Shown here one piece after another: positions 1 to 14,067 of a stretch of DNA of 64,000 nucleotides. Position 1 is the first letter of the stretch. The number at the start of each line of letters is the position of its first letter. Below the pieces are notes generated by a model, which saw only the letters and a list, made by a program, of their open reading frames with translations, was not told the origin of the DNA and ran no database searches. Source of the stretch: Macrostomum hystrix (taxonomy: Eukaryota; Platyhelminthes; Macrostomidae); the NCBI GenBank assembly GCA_950097015.1, contig CATNEN010000038.1, forward strand, positions 30,962,501-31,026,500. The letters are read 5' to 3'. Position numbers and translations under genes: made by a program.

Positions 1-39
1 TCAAAGTTGACTTGTCAGTATTCTAGGAGGAGATAACCA

Positions 40-82
<43 letters not shown>

Positions 83-148
83 ACACGTGAATTTTAGTAT
101 ATTTAGAGACGAGCTAAACTCCTCCTCCGGAGGAGGTTGAGGGGAGAG

Positions 149-700
149 AACTCCCATCGCCTGATCTCCAATCGCCTGATCTTCCCCCGCCTGATCTCCC
201 ATCGCCTCATCTCCCATCGCCTGATCTCCCATCGCCTGATCTCCCATCGCCTAATCTCTCATCGCCTCATCTCCCATCGCCTAATCTCCCATTGCCTCAT
301 CTCCCGTCGCCACATCTCCCATCGCCTGATCTCCCATCGCCTCATCTCCTATCGCCTGATCACCCATCGCCTCATCTCCCATCGCCTCATCTCCCATCGC
401 CTCATCTCCTATCGCCTGATCTCCCATCGCCTCATCATCCGTCGCCTGATCTCCCATCGCCTCATCTCCCATCGCCTCATCTCCTATCTCCTGTTCTCCC
501 ATCGCCTAATCTCCCATCGCCTCATCTCCCATCGCCTGATCTCCCATCGCCTCATCTCCCATCGCCTCATCTCCTATCGCCTGATCTCCCATCGCCTAAT
601 CTCCCATCGCCTCATCTCCCATCGTCTGATCTCCCATCGCCTAATCTCCCATCGCCTGATCTCCCATTGCCTGATCTCTCATCGCCTCATCACCCAGTGC
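149..700. repeat. 15-bp minisatellite array, unit 1
   Basis: Tandem copies of the 15-mer ATCTCCCATCGCCTS (S = C or G; also A), about 37 copies. Variants such as CCCGTCGCCACATCT recur at fixed places and mark longer internal periods. The same array with the same variants is found again in unit 4. Confidence 0.92.
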
Positions 701-1804
701 GATCTTGCGTGAATGTACAGTCATTTTATATTTAATTCAGAGAGTTCAGACCTCAGTGTCTAAACTGACTAACCAAAAACTCCTCACCTAATGATGTCTG
801 AAAGTAGCAATGTGCGTAAACCGCCTTTTGTCCGACTAAACTGTTGAAAACAATTCAAAATTGACCAATTTTTCTTTAGCTACCATGCCCAGAATCTTCA
901 GAATTAAAATAGACGACAACTTTCGGATAAGATTGAGGGGCTAGAAATCATATCGCGCGAACTCCATCAACTTTAAATTAAACCCCACCCGTTAAAACAG
1001 GTGAAGTCCGAGCCATTAATATTGACGACAGCCAGTTCTCCGGGCCCCGCTCAGTCAGAGGTGCGAATTTCAATAAATAAAATTCAACAGCCCGCCTTCG
1101 AGAATAGGAATGTGTGAAACTGTATTGTGGCGAATTCTCTCTCCTTAGCAATCTCGCCGAGACACTGTACACTCAGCTGAAAGCATTGCAAAAGTATAAA
1201 AACTTTATTTGCCCTTGGCATCCCCAATTTTCAGAATTCAGCAATGAAATTTATATCTCTGGATTTAGAACTTCAAGTTCTCTCCAGCAGTACAAATTTT
1301 ATCCACAAATCTAAAAAAAGCAAAATAATAATTCTCAGTTGAAATTTCTGCAAAGGGCAGCCAGTTTAGTAAGCACATTCTTCTCCGCCTACACTGAGAG
1401 GCCCGCTAATTTTATAAATTGAATTTTAACTCAGCCAACTCTGCCCTGCCCATTGTACGCACTTCAATATTGAACAAATCAGACCCCTCAATAGAACTGA
1501 CTAACGGCACCCTCTCTCCGCCAATACACAGAGGCAGTTAGACTGTGCGTACGGCCACCTCTCCGCCCCATTTTTTTTCAAACCGACTGCCAACCCTCCA
1601 CTGGAGAGAAAATACACTAAACAGATAGGCACAAAATGTTGACGCAACTCATTTAACCGAGGCCAATTTCATCACAGCGGGAAGGACATTTGCCTACTAT
1701 ATACTACTTAATAGCCTTTCTGCTTTTTTGAGGATCATAGAATTTGAAATTTCAGAATTAAAATAGCCTATAGCCTTCCTCGGAAAATTTCCCATTTTCC
1801 CATA
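701..1804. repeat. Long satellite spacer, type A
   Basis: Non-tandem 1.1-kb spacer of unit 1. It repeats with essentially the same sequence at 6,005-7,108, and its second half resembles the shorter spacers of the other units. Small ORFs here carry no family signature. The strong conservation between units points to recent unit duplication. Confidence 0.8.
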
Positions 1805-1947
1805 TAAGTTTCAACGCTGAGTTGCCAGTATTCTAGGAGGAGATGTCGAACTGACACACACACACACACACAGACAGACAAACAACACGTGAAAATTAGT
1901 ATATTTACGAGCTAAACTCCTCCTCCGGAGGAGGTTGAGGGGAGAGA

Positions 1948-2650
1948 ACTCCCATCGCCTCATCTCCCATCGCCTCGTCTCCCATCGTCTCATCTCCCAT
2001 CGCCTGATCTCCCATCGCCTAATCACCCTTTGCCTCATCTCCCATCACCTGATCACCAATCGCCTCATCTCCTATCGCCTGATCTCCCATCGCCTAATCT
2101 CCCATCGCGCCACATCTCCCATCGCCACATCTCCCATCGCCTCATCTCCCATCGCCTCGTCTCCCATCGTCTCATCTCCCATCGCCTCATCTTTCATCGC
2201 CTCATCTCTCATCGCCTGATCTCCCATCGCCACATCTCCCATCGCCTCATCTCCCATCGCCTCGTCTCCCATCGCCTCATCTCCCATCGCCTGATCTCCC
2301 ATCGCCTCATCTCACGTCGCCACATCTCCCATCGCCTCATCTCCCGTCGCCTGATCTCCTATCGCCTGATCTCCCATCGCCTGATCTCCAATCGCCTGAT
2401 CTTACCCCGCCTGATCTCCCACCGTCTCATCTCCCATCGCCTCATCTCCCATCGCCTCATCTCCCATCGCCTAATCTCCCATCGCCTGATCTCCCATCGC
2501 CTAATCTCCCATCGCCTGATCTCCCATCGCCTAATCTCCCGTCGCCTGATCTCCCATCGCCTAATCTCCCATCGCCTAATTTCCCATCGCCTAATCTCCC
2601 ATCGCCTAATCTCCCATCGCCTCATCTCCCATCGCCTCATCTCCCATCGC
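1948..2650. repeat. 15-bp minisatellite array, unit 2
   Basis: About 47 copies of the ATCTCCCATCGCCTS 15-mer. It ends at CGGCTCCGATCGCC and runs into the short spacer (2,651-3,203). Confidence 0.9.
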
Positions 2651-3339
2651 GGCTCCGATCGCCTGATCTCAAATCGAGTCAGTTCTTTTCAAATGTTAAA
2701 AAGCAAAAGCACAATTCACAGTTGAAATTTCATTGCCTTTAGCGCAAAGGGCAGCCAGTTTTTTAGTAATAAGTACATTCTTCTCCGCCTACACTGAGAG
2801 GCCCGCAAATTTTAAAATTATATTTTAACCCAGCCAACTCTGCCCTGCCCATTGTACGCACTTCAATATTGAACAAATCAGACCCCTCAATAGAAATAAC
2901 TCGCGGCACCCTCTCTCCGCCAATACACAGGGACAGTTAGAATGTGCGTACGGCCACCTCTCCGCCCCATTTTCAAACCGACTGCCAACCCTCCACTGGA
3001 GAGAAAATACACTAAACAGATAGGCCGAAATGATAGCGCAACCACTTTAACCGACTCCAGTTTTCTCAGCTCAAAAGAAAAAAGTGTCCAGAGAAGGTTA
3101 TGAAATCATTTTTCTGCTTTTTTGAGGATCTTAGAATTTGAAATTTCAGAATTAAAATAGCCTATAGCCTTCCTCGGAAAATTTCCCATTTTCCCATATA
3201 AGCTTCAACGCTGAGTTGCCAGTATTCTAGGAGGAGATGTCGAACTGACACACAGACACACACACAGACAAACAACACGTGAAAATTAGTATATTTACGA
3301 GCTAAACTCCTCCTCCGGAGGAGGTTGAGAGGAGAGAAC

Positions 3340-4790
3340 TCCCATCGCGTCATCTCCTATCGCCTGATCTCCCATCGCCTCATCTCCCATCGCCTCATCT
3401 CCCATCGCCTCATCTCCCATCGCCTCATCTCCCATCGCCTCATCTCCCATCGCCTCATCTCCTATCGCCTCATCTCCCATCGCCTCATCTCCCATCGCCT
3501 CATCTCCCATCGCCTCATCTCCCATCGCCTGATCTCCCATTGCCTGATCTCCCATCGCCTCATCTCCCGTCGCCTGATCTCCCATCGCCTCATCTCCCAT
3601 CACCTGATCACCCATCACCTCATCTCCCATCGCCTAATCTCCCATCGCATCATCTCCCATCGTCTCATCTCCCATCGCCTCATCTCCTATCGCCTGATCT
3701 CCCATCGCCTCATCTCCCATCGCCTCATCTCCCATCGCCTGATCTCCCATCGCCTCATCTCCCGTCGCCACATCTCCTATCGCCTGATCTCCCATCGCCT
3801 CATTTCTCATTGCCTCATCTCCCGTCGCCACATCTCCCATCGCCTGATCTCCCATCGCCTGATCTCCCATCGCCTCATCTCCCATCGCCTGATCTCCCAT
3901 CGCCTGATCTCCCATCGCCTGATCTCCCATCGCCTCATCTCCCATCGCCTCATCTCCCATCGCTTCATCTCCCATCGCCTCATCTCTCATCGCCTCATCT
4001 TCCATCACCTGATCACCCATCACCTCATCTCCCATCGCCTAATCTCTCATCGCATCATCTCCCATCGTCTCATCTCCCATCGCCTCATCTCCTATCGCCT
4101 GATCTCCCATCGCCTAATCTCCCATCGCCTCATCTCCCATCGCCTCATCTCCCATCGCCTGATCTCCCATCGCCTCATCTCCCGTCGCCACATCTCCTAT
4201 CGCCTGATCTCCCATCGCCTCATTTCTCATTGCCTCATCTCCCGTCGCCACATCTCCCATCGCCTGATCTCCCATCGCCTGATCTCCCATCGCCTCATCT
4301 CCCATCGCCTGATCTCCCATCGCCTGATCTCCCATCGCCTGATCTCCCATCGCCTCATCTCCCATCGCCTCATCTCCCATCGCTTCATCTCCCATCGCCT
4401 CATCTCTCATCGCCTCATCTTCCATCACCTGATCACCCATCACCTCATCTCCCATCGCCTAATCTCTCATCGCATCATCTCCCATCGTCTCATCTCCCAT
4501 CGCCTCATCTCCTATCGCCTGATCTCCCATCGCCTAATCTCCCATCGCCTCATCTCCCATCGCCTCATCTCCCATCGCCTGATCTCCCATCGCCTCATCT
4601 CCCGTCGCCACATCTCCTATCGCCTGATCTCCCATCGCCTCATTTCTCATTGCCTCATCTCCCGTCGCCACATCTCCCATCGCCTGATCTCCCATCGCCT
4701 GATCTCCCATCGCCTCATCTCCGATCGCCTGATCTCCCATCGCCTGATCTCCCATTGCCTGATCTCCCATTGCCTGATCTCAAATCGCCT
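3340..4790. repeat. 15-bp minisatellite array, unit 3, with 420-bp internal period
   Basis: About 97 copies of the 15-mer. Variant monomers recur every 420 bp (28 monomers): the block around 3,634-4,035 is repeated at 4,054-4,455 and begins again near 4,474. This is a nested higher-order repeat inside the array. Confidence 0.9.
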
Positions 4791-5310
4791 CAGTTCTTTT
4801 CAAATGTTAAAAAGCAAAATAATAATTCACAGTTGAAATTTCATTGCCTTTAGCGCAAAGGGCAGCCAGTTTTTTAGTAAGTACATTCTTCTCCGCCTAC
4901 ACTGAGAGGCCCGCAAATTTTATCAATTGAATTTTAACCCAGCCAACTCTGCCCTGCCCATTGTACGCACTTCAATATTGAACAAATCAGACCCCTCAAT
5001 AGAAATAACTCGCGGCACCCTCTCTCCGCCAATACACAGGGACAGTTAGAATGTGCGTACGGCCAACTCTCCGCCCCATTTTCAAACCGACTGCCAACCC
5101 TCCACTGGAGAGAAAATACACTAAACAGATAGGCACAAAATGTTGACGCAACTCATTTAACCGAGGCCAATTTCATCACAGCGGGAAGGACATTTGCCTA
5201 CTATATACTACTTAATAGCCTTTCTGCTTTTTTGAGGATCATAGAATTTGAAATTTCAGAATTAAAATAGCCTATAGCCTTCCTCGGAAAATTTCCCATT
5301 TTCCCATATA

Positions 5311-7112
5311 AGTTTCAACGCTGAGTTGCCAGTATTCTAGGAGGAGATGTCGAACTGACACACACACACACACACAGACAGACAAACAACACGTGAAAAT
5401 TAGTATATTTAGACGAGCTAAACTCCTCCTCCGGAGGAGGTTGAGGGGAGAGAACTCCCATCGCCTGATCTCCAATCGCCTGATCTTCCCCCGCCTGATC
5501 TCCCATCGCCTCATCTCCCATCGCCTGATCTCCCATCGCCTGATCTCCCATCGCCTAATCTCTCATCGCCTCATCTCCCATCGCCTAATCTCCCATTGCC
5601 TCATCTCCCGTCGCCACATCTCCCATCGCCTGATCTCCCATCGCCTCATCTCCTATCGCCTGATCACCCATCGCCTCATCTCCCATCGCCTCATCTCCCA
5701 TCGCCTCATCTCCTATCGCCTGATCTCCCATCGCCTCATCATCCGTCGCCTGATCTCCCATCGCCTCATCTCCCATCGCCTCATCTCCTATCTCCTGTTC
5801 TCCCATCGCCTAATCTCCCATCGCCTCATCTCCCATCGCCTGATCTCCCATCGCCTCATCTCCCATCGCCTCATCTCCTATCGCCTGATCTCCCATCGCC
5901 TAATCTCCCATCGCCTCATCTCCCATCGTCTGATCTCCCATCGCCTAATCTCCCATCGCCTGATCTCCCATTGCCTGATCTCTCATCGCCTCATCACCCA
6001 GTGCGATCTTGCGTGAATGTACAGTCATTTTATATTTAATTCAGAGAGTTCAGACCTCAGTGTCTAAACTGACTAACCAAAAACTCCTCACCTAATGATG
6101 TCTGAAAGTAGCAATGTGCGTAAACCGCCTTTTGTCCGACTAAACTGTTGAAAACAATTCAAAATTGACCAATTTTTCTTTAGCTACCATGCCCAGAATC
6201 TTCAGAATTAAAATAGACGACAACTTTCGGATAAGATTGAGGGGCTAGAAATCATATCGCGCGAACTCCATCAACTTTAAATTAAACCCCACCCGTTAAA
6301 ACAGGTGAAGTCCGAGCCATTAATATTGACGACAGCCAGTTCTCCGGGCCCCGCTCAGTCAGAGGTGCGAATTTCAATAAATAAAATTCAACAGCCCGCC
6401 TTCGAGAATAGGAATGTGTGAAACTGTATTGTGGCGAATTCTCTCTCCTTAGCAATCTCGCCGAGACACTGTACACTCAGCTGAAAGCATTGCAAAAGTA
6501 TAAAAACTTTATTTGCCCTTGGCATCCCCAATTTTCAGAATTCAGCAATGAAATTTATATCTCTGGATTTAGAACTTCAAGTTCTCTCCAGCAGTACAAA
6601 TTTTATCCACAAATCTAAAAAAAGCAAAATAATAATTCTCAGTTGAAATTTCTGCAAAGGGCAGCCAGTTTAGTAAGCACATTCTTCTCCGCCTACACTG
6701 AGAGGCCCGCTAATTTTATAAATTGAATTTTAACTCAGCCAACTCTGCCCTGCCCATTGTACGCACTTCAATATTGAACAAATCAGACCCCTCAATAGAA
6801 CTGACTAACGGCACCCTCTCTCCGCCAATACACAGAGGCAGTTAGACTGTGCGTACGGCCACCTCTCCGCCCCATTTTTTTTCAAACCGACTGCCAACCC
6901 TCCACTGGAGAGAAAATACACTAAACAGATAGGCACAAAATGTTGACGCAACTCATTTAACCGAGGCCAATTTCATCACAGCGGGAAGGACATTTGCCTA
7001 CTATATACTACTTAATAGCCTTTCTGCTTTTTTGAGGATCATAGAATTTGAAATTTCAGAATTAAAATAGCCTATAGCCTTCCTCGGAAAATTTCCCATT
7101 TTCCCATATAAG
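5311..7112. repeat. Satellite unit 4, duplicate of unit 1
   Basis: Array 5,456-6,003 and spacer 6,005-7,108 match unit 1 at a constant offset of 5,304 bp, including rare variant monomers. The leader differs: unit 4 has a CA-rich microsatellite where unit 1 has a pure GACA run, so the copied block starts just inside the unit, near the array. Confidence 0.88.
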
Positions 7113-7250
7113 TTTCAACGCTGAGTTGCCAGTATTCTAGGAGGAGATGTCGAACTGACACACACACACACACACAGACAGACAAACAACACGTGAAAAT
7201 TAGTATATTTACGAGCTAAACTCCTCCTCCGGAGGAGGTTGAGGGGAGAG

Positions 7251-7765
7251 AACTCCCATCGCCTGATCTCCAATCGCCTGATCTTCCCCCGCCTGATCTC
7301 CCACCGTCTCATCTCCAATCGCCTCATCTCCCATCGCCTGATCTCCTATCGCCTGATCTCCCATTGCCTCATCTCACGTCGCCACATCTCCCATCGCCTG
7401 ATCTCCGATCGCCTCATCTCCTATCGCCTGATCTCCCATCGCCTAATCTCCCATTGCCTCATCTCCCGTCGCCACATCTCCCATCGCCTGATCTCCCATC
7501 GCCTCATCTCCTATCGCCTGATCTCCCATCGCCTGATCTCCCATCGCCTAATCTCCCATCGCCTGATCTCCCATCGCCTGATCTCCTATCGCCTGATCTC
7601 CCATCGCCTGATCTCCCATCGCCTCATCTCCCATCGGCTCATCTCCCATCGCCTCATCTCCCGTCGCCTGATCTCCCATCCCCTCATCTCCTATCGCCTC
7701 ATCTCCCATCGCCTGATCTCCCATCGCCTAATCTCCCATCGCCTCATCTCCCATCGCCTCATCCG
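7251..7765. repeat. 15-bp minisatellite array, unit 5
   Basis: About 34 copies of the 15-mer. The array closes with a second, imperfect copy of the GC palindrome (near 7,775, CTCCTCCGGAGGAAG). Its spacer (7,766-8,834) has a roughly 600-bp segment not seen in the others. Confidence 0.88.
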
Positions 7766-8874
7766 AGCGGAATTCCTCCTCCGGAGGAAGTTGAGGGGAT
7801 AGAACTCCCATCGCCTGAATTCCATCCGTCAAATTCTAACTATGCAAAGAGAACTCCGTGAACTTTGAATCAGGTGAACTCAGAGTAGTCCATTTGAGGG
7901 CAGTAAGGTAGCCCTGGACCAGCTCTGTTTGTAAGCACATTCCTCTCTCCGCCAAGGCAGAGGTGCGATTTTCGATAATTAAAAATACTAAAAAGATTGA
8001 GCAGCCCGCCTCCTCACCGCCCCAGTCAGTGTGCACCCATTTTTTATTAAATAAATCAGACCCCCTCTCAGTCGACCGCCAGCCCACCTCCTCCGCCCAA
8101 AACTACCTCAGTCAGAATGTGCGATAAACTGATGTGCGGTCCTCTCTCTCCTTTGCAGTCTAGCCGACACTGTACGTTCATTGAAAACAAAATCACTCCG
8201 CCTTTTCCGAACAGGGAAAAATTTCTCCGCCTTCAGCGTCCACAGTTTCTGGAATTTCAAAAAGAAAATCACATCCCTGAAATCAGCAGTTCAAGCTCTT
8301 TCCAGCAATATAAGTTTCAACCACCAAACTTGCAAAACAAAAGCACAGTTCACAATTGAAATTTTAATGCTTTCCTGTCCGAAATAATCAGCCATCTCAG
8401 TGAGTACATTCTTCTCCGCCTACACTGAGAGGCCCGCAAATTTTAAAATTTATTTTTAACCCAGCCAACTCTGCCCTGCCCATTAAACGCACTTCAATAT
8501 TGAACAAATCAGACCCCTCAATAGCAGTTGACTCGCGGCACCCTCTCCGCCAATACACAGGGACAGTTAGAATGTGCGTACGGTCAACTCTCCGCCCCAT
8601 TTTCAAACCGACTGCCAACCCTCCACTGGAGAGAAAATACACTAAACAGATAGGCACAAAATGTTGACGCAACTCATTTAACCGAGGCCAATTTCATCAC
8701 AGCGGGAAGGACATTTGCCTACTATATACTACTTAATAGCCTTTCTGCTTTTTTGAGGATCATAGAATTTGAAATTTCAGAATTAAAATAGCCTATAGCC
8801 TGACCAGGAAAATTTCCCATTTTCCCATATAAGTTTCAACGCTGAGTTGCCAGTATTCTAGGAGGAGATAAACA

Positions 8875-8909
<35 letters not shown>

Positions 8910-8974
8910 ACACGTGAATTTTAGTATATTTACGAGCTAAACTCCTCCTCCGGAGGAGGTTGAGGGGAGAGAAC

Positions 8975-10930
8975 TCCCATCGCCTGATCTCCAATCGCCT
9001 GATCTTCCCCCGCCTGATCTCCCACCGTCTCATCTCCCATCGCCTGATCTCCCATCGCCAGATCTCCCATTGCCTGATCTCCCATCGCCTAATCTCCCAT
9101 TGCCTCATCTCCCGTCGCCACATCTCCCATCGCCTGATCTCCCATCGCCTCATCTCCCATCGCCTCATCTCCCATCCCCTCATCTCCCATCGCCTCATCT
9201 CCCATTGCCTCATCTCCCATCGCCTCATCTCCCATCGCCTCATCTCCCATCGCCTCATCTCCCATCGCCTCATCTCCCATCGCCTCATCTCCCATCCCCT
9301 CATCTCCCATCGCCTCATCTCCCATTGCCTAATCTCCCATTGCCTCATCTCCCGTCGCCACATCTCCCATCGCCTGATCTCCCATCGCCTCATCTCCCAT
9401 CGCCTCATCTCCCATCGCCTCATCTCCCATCCCCTCATCTCCCATCGCCTCATCTCCCATTGCCTCATCTCCCATCGCCTCATCTCCCATCGCCTCATCT
9501 CCCATCGCCTCATCTCCCATCCCCTCATCTCCCATCGCCTCATCTTCCATCGCCTCATCTCCCATCGCCTGATCTCCCATCCCCTCATCTCCCATCGCCT
9601 CATCTCCCATCGCCTCATCTTCCATCGCCTCATCTCCCATCGCCTGATCTCCCATCCCCTCATCTCCCATCGCCTCATCTCCCATCGCCTCATCTTCCAT
9701 CGCCTCATCTCCCATCGCCTGATCTCCCATCCCCTCATCTCCCATCGCCTCATCTCCCATCGCCTCATCTCCCATCGCCACATCTCCCATCGCCTGATCT
9801 CCCATCGCCTGATCTCCCATCGCCTCATCTCCCATCGCCTCATCTCCCATCGCCTCATCTTCCATCCCCTCATCTCCCATCGCCTCATCTTCCATCGCCT
9901 CATCTCCCATCGCCTGATCTCCCATCCCCTCATCTCCCATCGCCTCATCTCCCATCGCCTCATCTTCCATCGCCTCATCTCCCATCGCCTGATCTCCCAT
10001 CCCCTCATCTCCCATCGCCTCATCTCCCATCGCCTCATCTCCCATCGCCACATCTCCCATCGCCTGATCTCCCATCGCCTGATCTCCCATCGCCTCATCT
10101 CCCATCGCCTCATCTTCCATCGCCTCATCTCCCATCGCCTGATCTCCCATCCCCTCATCTCCCATCGCCTCATCTCCCATCGCCTCATCTTCCATCGCCT
10201 CATCTCCCATCGCCTGATCTCCCATCCCCTCATCTCCCATCGCCTCATCTCCCATCGCCTCATCTCCCATCGCCACATCTCCCATCGCCTGATCTCCCAT
10301 CGCCTGATCTCCCATCGCCTCATCTCCCATCGCCTCATCTCCCATCGCCTCATCTTCCATCCCCTCATCTCCCATCGCCTCATCTTCCATCGCCTCATCT
10401 CCCATCGCCTGATCTCCCATCCCCTCATCTCCCATCGCCTCATCTCCCATCGCCTCATCTTCCATCGCCTCATCTCCCATCGCCTGATCTCCCATCCCCT
10501 CATCTCCCATCGCCTCATCTCCCATCGCCTCATCTCCCATCGCCACATCTCCCATCGCCTGATCTCCCATCGCCTGATCTCCCATCGCCTCATCTCCCAT
10601 CGCCTCATCTCCCATCGCCTCATCTTCCATCCCCTCATCTCCCATCGCCTCATCTTCCATCGCCTCATCTCCCATCGCCTGATCTCCCATCCCCTCATCT
10701 CCCATCGCCTCATCTCCCATCGCCTCATCTTCCATCGCCTCATCTCCCATCGCCTGATCTCCCATCCCCTCATCTCCCATCGCCTCATCTCCCATCGCCT
10801 CATCTCCCATCGCCACATCTCCCATCGCCTGATCTCCCATCGCCTGATCTCCCATCGCCTCATCTCCCATCGCCTCATCTCCCATCCCCTCATCTCCCAT
10901 CGCCTCATCTCCCATCCCCTGATCTCTGAT
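8975..10930. repeat. 15-bp minisatellite array, unit 6, with 270-bp internal period
   Basis: The largest array, about 130 copies. The rare pair TCTTCCATCCCC recurs at about 10,361 and 10,631, giving a 270-bp higher-order period (18 monomers). An earlier copy near 9,861 lies 500 bp upstream, so one period lost part of its length. Very long frames on both strands are products of the stop-free 15-mer. Confidence 0.92.
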
Positions 10931-11609
10931 CGCCTTAGTTCTTTCTAGCAGTACAAATTTTATCCACAAATGTTAAAAAGCAAAAGGACAATTCACAGTT
11001 GAAATTTCATTGCCTTTAGCGCATAGGGCAGCCAGTTTAGCAAGCACATTCTTCTCCGCCTACAGTGAGAGGCCCGCCAAGTTTTTTAATAGAATTTTGA
11101 CCCCACCAACTCCGCCCCAGCCCATTGTACGCACTTCAATATTGAACAAATCAGACCCCTCAATAGAAATAACTCGCGGCACCCTCTCTCCGCCAATACA
11201 CAGGGACAGTTAGAATGTGCGTACGGCCACCTCTCCGCCCCATTTTCAAACCGACTGCCAACCCTCCACTGGAGAGAAAATACACTGAACAGATAGGCCG
11301 AAATGATAGCGCAACCACTTTAACCGACTCCAGTTTTCTCAGCTCAAAAGAAAAAAGTGTCCAGAGAAGGTTACGAAATCATTTTTCTGCTTTTTTGAGG
11401 ATCTTAGAATTTGAAATTTCAGAATTAAAATAGCCTATAGCCTGACCAGGAAAATTTCCCATTTTCCCATATAAGTTTCAAAGTTGACTTCTCAGTATTC
11501 TAGGAGGAGATAACCAACAGACAGACAGACAGACAGACAAACAACACGTGAATTTTAGTATATTTAGACGAGCTAAACTCCTCCTCCGGAGGAGGTTGAG
11601 GGGAGAGAA

Positions 11610-12905
11610 CTTCCATCGCCTGATCTCCCATCGCGTCATCTCCTATCGCCTGATCTCCCATCGCCTCATCTCCTATCGCCTGATCTCCCATCGCCTGATC
11701 TCCCATCGCGTCATCTCCTATCGCCTGATCTCCCATCGCCTAATCTCCCATCGCCTGATCTCCCATCGCCTCATCTCCCATCGCCTCATCTCCCATCGCC
11801 TGATCTCCCATCGCCTCATCTCCCGTCGCCACATCTCCTATCGCCTGACCTCCCATCGTCTCATCTCCCATCACGTGATCTCCCATCGCATGTTCTCCCA
11901 TCTCCTGATCTCCCATCACCTCATCTCCCATCGCCTCATCTCCCATCGCCTCATCTCCCATCGCCTCATCTCCCGTCGCCACATCTCCCATCGCCTGATC
12001 TCCCATCGCCTCATCTCCCATCGCCTCATCTTCCATCAGCTGATCACCCATCACCTCATCTCCCATCGCCTGATCTCCCATCGCCTGATCTCCCATCGCC
12101 TCATCTCCCATCCCCTGATCTCCCATCGCCTCATCTCCCATGTCCTGATCTCCCATTGCCTCATCTCCCATCGCCTCATCTCCCATCGCCTCATCTCCCA
12201 TCGCCTGATCTCCCATTGCCTGATCTCCCATCGCCTCATCTCCCGTCGCCTGATCTCCCATCGCCTCAACTCCCATCACCTGATCACCCATCACCTCATC
12301 TCCCATCGCCTGATCTCCCATCGCCTCATCTCCCATCGCCTCATCTCCCATCGCCTCATCTCCCATCGCCTCATCTCCCATCGCCTCATCTCCCGTCGCC
12401 TGATCTCCCATCCCCTCATCTCCCATCGCCTCATCTCCCATCGCCTCATCTCCCATCGCCTGATCTCCCATCGCCTCATCTTCCGTCGCCACATCTCCTA
12501 TCGCCTGATCTCCCATCGCCTCATTTCTCATTGCCTCATCTCCCGTCGCCACATCTCCCATCGCCTGATCTCCCATCGCCTCATCTCCCATCGCCTGATC
12601 TCCCATCGCCTGATCTCCCATAGCCTCATCTCCCATCGGCTCATCTCCCGTCGCCTGATCTCCCATCGCCTGATCTCCTATCGCCTGATCTCCCATTGCC
12701 TGATCTCCCATCGCCTCATCTCCCATCGCCTCATCTCCCATCGCCTGATCTCCCATCGCCTGATCTCCCATCGGCTCATCTCCCGTCGCCTGATCTCCCA
12801 TCGCCTCATCTCCCGTCGCCTGATCTCCCAACCCCTCATCTCCCATCGCCTGATCTCCCATCGCCTCATCTCCCATCGCCTGATCTCCCATTGCCTGATC
12901 TCAAA
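11610..12905. repeat. 15-bp minisatellite array, unit 7
   Basis: About 86 copies of the 15-mer with more variants than unit 6. It is followed by a short spacer to about 13,427 and by a last leader that stops at TAGAGAGAGA, near 13,520, where the satellite ends. Confidence 0.9.
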
Positions 12906-13520
12906 TCGCCTCAGTTCTTTTCAAATGTTAAAAAGCAAAAGCACAATTCACAGTTGAAATTTCATTGCCTTTAGCGCAAAGGGCAGCCAGTTTTTTAGTA
13001 AGCACATTCTTCTCCGCCTACACTGAGAGGCCCGCAAATTAAAAAATTATATTTTAACCCAGCCAACTCTGCCCTGCCCATTGTACGCACTTCAATATTG
13101 AACAAATCAGACCCCTCAATAGAAATAACTCGCGGCACCCTCTATCTGCCAATACACAGGGACAGTTAGAATGTGCGTACGGCCACCTCTCCGCCCCATT
13201 TTCAAACCGACTGCCAACCCTCCACTGGAGAGAAAATACACTAAACAGATAGGCCGAAATGATAGCGCAACCACTTTTACCGACTCCAGTTTTCTCAGCT
13301 CAAAAGAAAAAAGTGTCCAGAGAAGGTTACGAAATCATTTTTCTGCTTTTTTGAGGATCTTAGAATTTGAAATTTCAGAATTAAAATAGCCTATAGCCTG
13401 ACCAGGAAAATTTCCCATTTTCCCATATAAGTTTCAAAGTTGACTTGTCAGTATTCTAGGAGGAGATAACCAACAGACAGACAGACAGACAGACAAACAA
13501 CACGTGAATTTTAGTATATT

Positions 13521-14067
13521 TAGAGAGAGAGATACAGGCAAGAGAATACATTAGCATAACACAAGCACGACATTCTCTCTACTCGTAGCTGTTTCGAAAT
13601 AAAGACAGGGTCTTTAACCAACTTATTAGTTTAAGGTTATTAAGGAGAGAATGAAGATTCCATACCACTCGCGCCCACAACCGCTGGGAGTGGGGTTTTC
13701 AAAATGTATGTACATTCAAGGCCAAAGTGAAGGGACCCTCTTTTAAATGAACAATTAATGTACACTGATATAAGTCACGCGAAGGCCCGCCGCGGCCAAT
13801 AAACTCGCGCGTACAAAAAGCATGAATGGGTCTAACTAACTCAACAGGATTTACCCTCGGGGTAAATGGTGGTGTTGTTTTAAGCATTTGAGCGTGACAC
13901 CTAAGACTTTTTATAAATCCAGTTCATAAGGTAGGGTTTTACAAGACGATGCGAAATAAAAGTGCAACTGCAAATTAGACAACAGTGGTGCTTCCATATT
14001 AAAAAGCATAGATTACATGGTTCTAAAGCTCTACATTGCCAAAGTTCACCGAGCTTTTAATGCGTAC
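13521..14067. other. Unassigned junction sequence
   Basis: Single-copy-looking sequence between the satellite block and the SINE fragment. Short ORFs on both strands show no recognisable domain. I see no gene here. Confidence 0.5.

Larger units (their letters stand above)
1..13520. repeat. Higher-order satellite block: 15-bp arrays alternating with conserved spacers
   Basis: At least seven complete units of 1.4-2.6 kb lie head to tail, and an eighth is cut off near 13,520. Unit leaders begin near 1, 1,805, 3,204, 5,311, 7,113, 8,835, 11,477 and 13,428. Each unit has the same order: a short leader (motif TATTCTAGGAGGAGAT), a CA/GACA microsatellite, CAAACAACACGTGAA, a 16-bp palindrome CCTCCTCCGGAGGAGG, a 15-bp tandem array, then a 0.5-1.1 kb spacer ending TTTCCCATATAAG. 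Spacers are conserved between units while array lengths vary widely. The left end is the window edge, so the block may extend further. No gene is supported inside it. Confidence 0.93.

Noticed and set aside
137-12957. Very long frames (up to about 690 codons) with repeating HRLIS, SPDLP, MGDEA or RRWEM on both strands
   Set aside because: They are products of a stop-free 15-bp repeat whose length is a multiple of three. They lack unique ends, promoters and codon bias, and overlap one another on both strands.
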